DNA from: CAZCJA01 sp964499015
GTDB lineage: Bacteria > Elusimicrobiota > Elusimicrobia > F11
Assembly: GCA_964499015.1 (NCBI GenBank)
Contig: CAZCJA010000051.1
Coordinates: 1 to 17,008 of the forward strand
Direction: 5' to 3'
DNA length: 17,008 nt
Position 1 is the stretch's first letter, and every line of letters begins with the position of its first letter. The position numbers were made by a program, and so were the translations under genes. Shown piece by piece: positions 6,814 through 15,800 of this stretch. Below the pieces are notes generated by a model. It had not been told where the DNA came from. It searched no databases and saw only the letters and a program-made list of their open reading frames with translations.

Positions 6814-9800
6814 AGCGTCTGGGATGACCGGACCTCCGCCCTTCAGGCTTCGGCCGGCAAGGCGCCGCTTTCGCCCCATTTTTTCAGTCAGTTACCCGCC
6901 GTTGTTAAACCCGCGCTCGATTTCACGCCGCGCGTAAACCTGTCTTTATCGCCCGCGCTGCGCGACCTGGTGGAAGCGATCCCGATGTCGCACGCGACCG
7001 TGCAGGAAATTCGCGACCCCAAAGGCTCGAAGAACCCGCCCATCGTTCTTGTTCAGGACGTGCACATGAACGCGGAAGCGCAAAACAACATCGCCGCGGT
7101 TCTGCAGGGGCTGATTGACCGCGGGCGTTTGGGCGCGGTGGGCGTCGAAGGTTCCTTCGATAAATTCGATTTCAGCCCGTTCCGCGCGTACGCGGACAAA
7201 AGCAAAACCCGCTGGGTCGTTCAGTCCTATATGGACAAAAACAAATTGGCGGCGGCGTCGTTTGCCGGCATCACCAGCGCGAAAGAGCCGCCGTTGTTTA
7301 TCGGTATCGATGACCGCGTTCATTACGATGCCAATGTCAAAGCATACCTGGATTCACGGGGGAGCAAGAACGGCCTGCTTAAACGGCTAAGTGAATTGAA
7401 GGCCGATCTCGCCGGAGAAAAGAAAAGCGTTTTTGGCGCCGCGCTTAAAAGTTTCGATGATGCGCGCGGCGCGTACCACAACGGTCTTCTCGATATCGGG
7501 TCGTACGTGGAAGTTTTGGGTGCGGGGGATGATTTAACGCTGTCCGTGTTCCGCGAGGCGTACGGAATGGAACGCAAGCTTGATTTTGCCCGCGTGGAAA
7601 ACGAGCGCCGCATCGTTCTTGAACGCTTAAGCGCGAAGTTGACGGAGGATGAGCTGCAGGGGCTTCTGGCGCAAAGCCTGGCTTACCGTATGGGGCGTCT
7701 TAGCTTTGCCGCGTACTATGATGGTTTGAAAAAACTCTGCGAAAGCCGCGGCGTGCCGCTAATCAAATTCCCGGCGTTCAACGCCTACATCCAGTATGTG
7801 CTTCTTTCCGACGGAATTAAAGCCGACCGTCTTTTTGACGCCATCGAGAAACGCGAAACCGACGTTCTGCACGATCTGGTCACAAGCGGGAACGAATGGG
7901 AATTGATTCGCCGCGGCGACCGGCTGACACTTACCGCCAAACTTTTGGATTTCGCGCTCACCGCCAAAGAATGGGAGAAATATCAAACCCTGCGCGGCTC
8001 TCAAGACGGGCTGAGCGTCACAGCGCTCGAGACGTTCGAGAATTTCTACCGCGAAGCCGACGCGCGCAGCAAAAAAATGATGCAGAACCTGGAGGGGCGC
8101 CGCGCCGATCGCCAAGCGGTCGTTCTCGGAGGTTTCCACACGCCGCTGCTCACCCAGCTCTTACGCGACCGCAATATCCCGTACGTGGTCATTTCACCGA
8201 AAATATCCAAAGTCGATAGCGTCACCGGCAATTCCTATTTGTCCGTGTTTGAGCGTGAAAAGACGCCGCTGCAAAAACTTCTATCCGGCGAGAAATTATT
8301 CCTGGCCCCGGAGATAGCCAATATTACGCACCCTCAAACGCATCACCAGATCGATGTGTCGCTGCGAGCTCGCCACGGCGTCGCCGCGAATGTTCGCATT
8401 GTCGATCCGAGCGACCCAACGCGCGACGAAGTGAACGTTTCGCTTGCGGATGCTGCATTGGATTTGGCCAAACGTTCCCTTGAATTCGTTAAAGAGAAGC
8501 TTGCCGATGATCAGGAGCCAGCTCCCGTTCGTTCGCACATTCCCGATATCGATGACTTTTCCTCCAAAGAGATCAACATCTATGGAAATTGGGAAGGCCG
8601 CCCGTTAAATACGCTCAAATTAAACGACGTGCTGGGGCACCGGGAAGTTTCGTCCGCTAACCTGCCGCCCATCGCTTCGCTTTTGAATAAGAATTCCATC
8701 CGCTTCGCCGATTTCGGTACAGGCTCCGGGGCCTTCGTTCCACGGTTCGCCGCATATCTTAGGAAGCTCGGCGTTAAAGACGCCTCGGGAATCGGCATCG
8801 AAAAAAAGTCGAATTACAGCCGCGAGCCTGTTCCCGGACTGACCGAAGGGAAAGACTATTTCAACGCCGATATCGCCGCGTTGGTCGAAAATCCGGTGGA
8901 AGGCATCGCGCCGGGTTCCTTCGACGTCGTGACAATGCAGGCGCCGCAAATCATTAAAAACGCGGTTGAACTTGGCGAACGCGTTATTGTGTACATGGAT
9001 AATTTTGAAGCCTGGTTAAATAGCGCCGGGCATCTGATCGGGAAGGACGGTATCGTTATTATCCAGCTTTACCACGTTCAAGCCGCGGAAGATTCGTTCG
9101 CGACGGGCTGGATGAAGATCGAAGGCGAAGCGGTCCGCTCTGTCTTGGAAAAAAATGCCGATGAATGGACGTATCAGGAATACGGTTTGGCCAGCACGCC
9201 CGCCGACTTCCCGAGAGGCGACGACCCGCTTGGTTCGATGATCGTTCTGAAAAAGAAGAGCGCGCCGGCGGATTTGACCGCACAGCGTGATTTAACGGAA
9301 CAGGACATTGCCGCGATGTCGGAAGCGGATTGGCGGGCGCTGATCGAAAAGGCGGTTGTTCCGGATCGCCGGATCGGTTCAGGCAGCGAAGCCATTGTTT
9401 ACCGTCTTGGGCCGAGTCAGGTGCTTCGCGTGCATAGATTGGCCGCGGCCAATTTACAACGCGTAAGAAGCATCACGCCTGTCGCCGGCAAAGACACGGC
9501 GATTCGTGATTTGGATAACGTCGCTCAGCGCGTGGTGTCTCTCGAAATGGTGATACCAGGACTGGATATTTTGGATGGCATCGACGTGCTGACGTTTCAG
9601 GCGGGTCAAAGCCAGCGTTTCGATGCGACAAGCCCGACGTTCCCGGCCGACTATGAGTCCATGCTTGAGCGTGCCGACCGTTTGCCGCTGGGCGCGTACG
9701 TTGAAGCCTGGCGCACGTTGAATGCGCTTAACGCGAAAAAGTACGGCTGGGATCCTCGTTCCGTTAACTTGCTCATCGATGACGAAGCGCGGCGTTTCCG

Positions 9801-12800
9801 CTTTGTCGATATCGTTAATCTGAGCGCCTACAACGCCGTCTCGCGAAGCTTTGCTTATGTGTATCCTGGATTTTTAGAGGCCGTTATCGGCCCGGCGCGA
9901 TCAGGTCAAATCCGCCGCGTTATCCAACAGCGTCCGCGTGTCCAGGAACTTTTGCGCCGTGTTATCTCCAAGGGCCTGGAGGCGGCGGAGGCCGCGGGCA
10001 TACGAAATCAGATCAAGGATAAAGAAGAGCTAAAGGACATTTATTTAATTATCGGCACGCCTCAGCAATGGGAACGGGAAAAACTTCTTTCCGGCGCGAT
10101 GATGATGTGGCTCAGTGGCTGGATCCAGACGTTTTGGCCGAAATGGACCCCGGAAATATACCGCCGCAACGCGTTTTGGATTGAGAATCTTCTGTTCATC
10201 GCGGCGGTGGGAAATATCGGTTTTTTTGCATCGATGTTTATCGTTGGCGTGGGTTCGATTCATGACAACATGGCGGTTGCCAATGCGATTATTTGGTCTG
10301 CGTTCACACTGGGGCATGTGCCTGACGTGCTTTTTCCGCGCGGCGGCCGCGAGCGCCCGTTCCGCAACCTGAACATTGCCGCCGGCATGGCGGCCGTTCT
10401 GATTTTTTTCGAATGGGCGGTGCCGATGTACATGGCTCCGCTGCTGTCCTTCCCGCTTCATTGGGGCATTAACAAGCATTTGATCAAGCGCGACCGCGCG
10501 CGGCTTCTTAACCGCCTGGAAAACAAAATCGTCCAATTGTCCGAAACGGACATCGTTTATCCGTCTTATTTGGAAGCCATGCTGGGGCCGGCCGGCAAAC
10601 AATCCTTTTACACGGGTTTTTACCCTTATTTGCGCGGGCTCCTTGGCGAAGATGCGCTGGAAGACTTAACACAGGAAGAACGCGCGCTCCTGCTCCAGGG
10701 TGCGGTGAAAAGGCTGCGTGAAAAAATTGAAGTAACGGTCGCCGCCAAGATCGGCGGGGAGGGAAAGGGCAAAGTTACGCTGTTTACCTCCGCTTTTATC
10801 GGCAAAGTCCGCGTTGTTATCCACTACTGGAAAGAAAAACTCGAGGCGGACGCGATGGAGTTTCGCGTTGAAGGTGATGAGGTTGTTGTTGATATTTTCC
10901 ATGGACGAACGGTGCTTCTCCCGGAAGTAAGCCAGGAATACAAGTATGTGGAAGCGCGCGATGAGAAAAGAAGCGTCCGTGTACCGATCGGCACGACGCT
11001 GCAATTGGGCAGCAAGCGGACAGTCACCGTAAAGCGGGAAAACGGCGTTCTGGTGATGACGGTCAAGGATATGGAGACAACCTCGGGCACCTTCGTGGTA
11101 TTTAATCGTCCAGTTGTCGGACGGAATGTTCTTGAGCACCAACGCTTGGGCGCGATAACGCCCGATCGTCCACTGGATCCACTCATTGGTCAGAAATTGG
11201 AGCAGGAATTAAACACGCCGGCAATGCGCCTTCCACACGGAATTATTTTGTCGAACCATTTGACGGCAAATGAGCCGTTGACCGAATCCGTCGCATTGGA
11301 TTGGTTTTCCATGCGGCTGAAGGCGCGCGCTATCCGCGAAGGCGGGGCCCGCTATTTCGTCGGCGCCCAAACGAAGATTGAAGACTCTCTTATTATGGGA
11401 GCCCGGGAAGCGGCCAAGGCCGAGCCGCAGCTGACGAGCGATGAAATCATGGCCAATGTGAAGTCAACCATTGCCCGGCTCGAGTACGAACTGGAAGAGA
11501 TGGCGCGTTATCCGGAAACGGGAATGGACGAGAACGAACAGCGCGCGTGGGTGCTTAAGGCCATTGATGCCGCCGATGAGGAGAAGCAGTTTAGTGGCGA
11601 CGATAAGCGAGCCCTCGTTCAGCCGCTTATTCGGATTTTCAGCCAACGTGCGGCGGTTTTCCGTACGCCGGACAATCGCATCGTTGTTTGGGTCGATGAG
11701 GGGTCGGGGCAGACGATCGGCGGAATAGAATACGAGCGAGAAACAAGCGGGATTCTTAAATCCGACGACCGCGAACATGCCGATTTCCTCGAGCGGTTTT
11801 ACGAAGCATGGAACAAACGTTTTCGCTTCATAGACAAAAACAACACGGCACGAATGCGCGCGGCCGCCCGTAAGTTCTTCGAAGTCAATGTAACCCAAAA
11901 AACCGGGCTGAAGCTGGCCGGTAGCGATCTCGCGCATCCGGAAGCCATTATTATGGCCGCCTATTTATTGGCCCGGATGCCCAGGGCCTTGCTTTTTTCG
12001 CCGGACGTGCGCAAGAAGCTTGCCGGCGGCGTTGATTTGGGGGCGCCGCGGTTGGATGACAAGCGCCTTAGCCAATACGACGCCGATAAGAAAGTTTTGG
12101 GTATTCAAAGCACGATATTTTCCATTCAGGATTTCGTGGAAACGTTTTTACGCGAGTTTGGTTCGGTGGTGAGCGAGCCGCATGTGCGGCCCGGCACCGA
12201 TTTGATGGGTGTTTTTCAACAAATTGTTAACGAAAATGCGCTGCATGACTTGTCGAAAGAGGGCTTCGCCGGCGCCTCCGGCAAGCAATATTTCGAGTCC
12301 GCGGGCCGCGGTAATTTATTCGCGGAGATGTTCGTCCACTACATCGTCCATGGCGATTTGGCCGCGCGTGGTTTTGAAGGCCGCACACCGCGGCCGGCTC
12401 TTTGGAAACGCGTCTACAATTATTTCCGTTACGCTGTTTTTTCCGGGGATGAGTTCCGGTCAAAGCCCACGGCGTCCGTTGCCGATAATTGGGCCAAGCA
12501 AAAGTGGGGTGAAAAATCCTGGCAGTATAATGCCTACACCGTCTTTGGCGTGAATTGGGAAACGATTTTATTTTCGGCGGTGCCACTCGCGGATGCTGTA
12601 TTCGGCTATGGTTCGCTCACCATCGCCACATGGATTTTAAGCGCGGCGGGTTTCGCCTTCGCCCATTCAGAACGCACGCCGGGCCGAATGGTCAATTTGT
12701 TTGCGGTCGGCCTTGGCCTCGGCGCTCCGTTTGTTTTCCTTCCGTATGGTTTTGTTTACGCCGCACTCGCTTCAATGGCCCTCCACTCCGTCTACAATTC

Positions 12801-15800
12801 GCTCGTTTTGTTCACGCCGCTCGGCCGCTGGTTAAATCTGGCGGAAATGTCTCCAGGTGAATTCGCGAAGTTCATTACGATTAAATTCAAAATATTAACG
12901 AGCGAACAGGAGGCGCCGAGAATCGCCGGCTACAGAATACTTGCCGAACTGGGCCGCGGCGGCCTGGGCGTGGCCTATGTGGGCCAGCGCGTGGGGGACG
13001 CGAATTCGCCTAAAGTTGTCATCAAGGTTCCTTTTGTAAAGGAAATGGCCGGCGCATCAAGATTTTCTGAAGCGGCGATGTCGTTGAATAAAGAATCCAT
13101 GAATCTCCGAAGAATTGCGGATCGCGCGCCGGGAATCGCTCCTAAGCACATTGAAAGCGGGTATGACGAGTCGGTCGACCATCCGTATTTGATTACCGAA
13201 TATTTGGATGGTGCCGTAACGCCGAAAGATCATAGCTATGGATTTAAGCGTGTATTGCCGCTCTTAAAGGCCGTTCAGCGCATGCATGTCGAAGGACGAT
13301 TGATCCACAACGATATCAAGCCTGAAAATATATTGGCCGGTATTGATGAGAACGGAGCGGACTATTTCAAGATCATTGATTTTGCCTCGGGCGTATCCGT
13401 TGACGCAACCGAATTAGAGACAAGGGTGATGATGACGCCGACGTTCGCCGCGCCCGAGCGCACGCTAAGAACGCGGGAGACGGTTAAGTCGGATATTTTT
13501 TCATTGGGGATGACTCTTCTGGCCATCGTTGACTTGGCTGACTTGCATCGTCCCGACGTGCGCGAAGTCATTGATGATATGGTCAGCATTCACCACGGGG
13601 ACCGCCCTTCATTGGCGGACGTGATCGTCAAATTAGAGGCCCTTCCGGACGAATACGAGGGACGGATGCTTCCGTTTGAGCCCGACCCGTTTAAGAAATA
13701 CGCAGACTACGTTAAATCCGTTCTTAAAACAGGTGAAATACCCTTCGAGGAACGGCAGACGCTTGATGCCGTGACATCCGGCGTGCGCCTTTTGCCTCTA
13801 CCGCTACGGGAAACCCAGGTGGCCAATGTTGCCTCCATTCTCGACGCTTGGGCAAAGCGTGTGTTCGGTGAAAAGTCGCGCCTGTATAAGTTCTATACCG
13901 TCGTTCTTGTGAACTGGGAAGCGATCTTTTTTGCAGGAATCCCGCTGGTCGACATGTTTTTCGGATATGGTTCCCTGACGATCGCCACCTGGATCTTGAG
14001 CGCGGCGGGATTTGCCTTTGCCCATCCCAATCGCACCAAAGGCCGCATGGCGAATTTGTTTGCGGTCGGTCTTGGTCTCGGCGCGCCGTTTGTCTTCCTT
14101 CCGTATGGCCTTCTCTACGCCACTCTCGGTTCCATGGCTCTTCACTCCGTCTACAACGCCTTGGTTGTCTTCACGCCAATGGGTCGCTGGTTGAATCTGG
14201 CATCCATTAAAAACGAGTCGACGGTTATTGAGCGCGTGCGGTCTGCGCTCGGAATCGATGAAAACCTAATTCAACCCTTCATCGTTCATGCGGTCCGGCT
14301 GCCTGGCGGACTAACAGAGAAAATGATTCGCACCGATTTAATTGCGGACGATAAATCAATCTTGAGGCAGCTGCAAAAGGAAATTGCCGCGGATGCTGGC
14401 ATGCTTTCACTTCTTTATGATGGCGACGATTTAATCGCGGTCCTTCCGGCTCCTCGGGAGTTGATGACCATTGCAGCTTTATTGGAGGGGGCAGAACGGG
14501 AGAGCGTGGAACGGCGGTTTAATTTACGTCTTCGTCTGATCGGAATGTACCGTTGGCTGGATTTGTCTTCATACTACTCGTCCTCAAAAATTGGGGAACG
14601 GCACGAGAAGATTAATGGATATTTAAAGTCGTTCAAGGTGCAAAATGGGCTGGGAATCATGAATAGCCACCTTCGTTCCAATGAGGCTTCCTATAAACGA
14701 GTTGATCCGGCGTCCGGCAGCCCCTACGTGCGCATTCGGCTTGACTATAACGCGATGGTATTAAGTGCCACGCCAATTTACGCGGAAGATTTTTCTGATG
14801 TAATTCATACCAATGCTGATGGGACGTCGGTGGAATATGATCTGGTTGTTTTTCCGACGGTGTACACGCCGCATCCGGATGCGGACATGTCGTATTTTCA
14901 ATCCCTGCTTAATTTCCCCGCTTACTATGAAACACACTTCAGGCAGTTCGGAATAAATAAAGCTTGGCGCAATGCGGACCGCCTGATGCTAATCGGCGCC
15001 GGTTCGGGAGTTGATCTCGGTGTCCTTTACGCGTCGTGGCTGCGCCACCGCGGGCTTACAATTGACGCTGTTCGGGGCAAGCCTGAATTGCAGCCTTTCA
15101 TCACGGTGCGCGAAATCAATCCAATTGCCGTGGCTGCATTAAACAGCTTGATCGACCGCTTGGGCATTCATCGCTCAAAAATTACGTTTCAGAACGCGGA
15201 CGGTCCTTATAAAAGCCGGTATGATTTGATTGTGTGGAATATGCCCGAAGTGACCGATTCGGAAGAACATGAATCGGCAAAGGTAAGTCATCTCGAAAGT
15301 TTTCATGATGGCGGTCCGTTGGCGTGGAAAGCGCTCGATAAATTAATTGGTGCATTGCCCCGCTTGTTTGCCGGCCCGGATTCCATGTTCATTGGTTGGA
15401 ACAGTCCCTCGGCGCGGCGCGGAATTAGCGGCCCGGCCACCGCTCTTCACACGTACATCGCTAACGGCGGCCAAAAGAACATGCCTTCGTTCAATGTCAG
15501 CACATTCCATCACATGAGCGGACGGGCGCCCGCTTTTAATGAAATATTTTTTGTAACGCCGTCTTCAAAAATATCGGCACCGGCTCAGATGGGCGCATCA
15601 ATTGCCGATAATTGGGCCAAGGGGAAATGGGGGGAAAGCTCCCGCCTATATAAGGCCTACACATTGATCGGTGCGTGGTGGGAGACGATTAATTTCGCCG
15701 CGATTCCAGCTGTCGATGCCGTATTTGGTTTCGGCTCGCTGGCCATCGCCACCTGGATCCTCAGTGCGGCGGGTTTTGCTTTTGCGCACCCCAATCGCAG

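Noticed and set aside
6720..6830. ATG at 6720 as start of the giant gene
   Set aside because: It is in a different frame that hits a stop after about 35 codons.
10045..11937. Several minus-strand frames of 120-185 codons opposite the giant gene
   Set aside because: They have shadow composition, no start signals, and the plus frame carries domains and membrane segments throughout.
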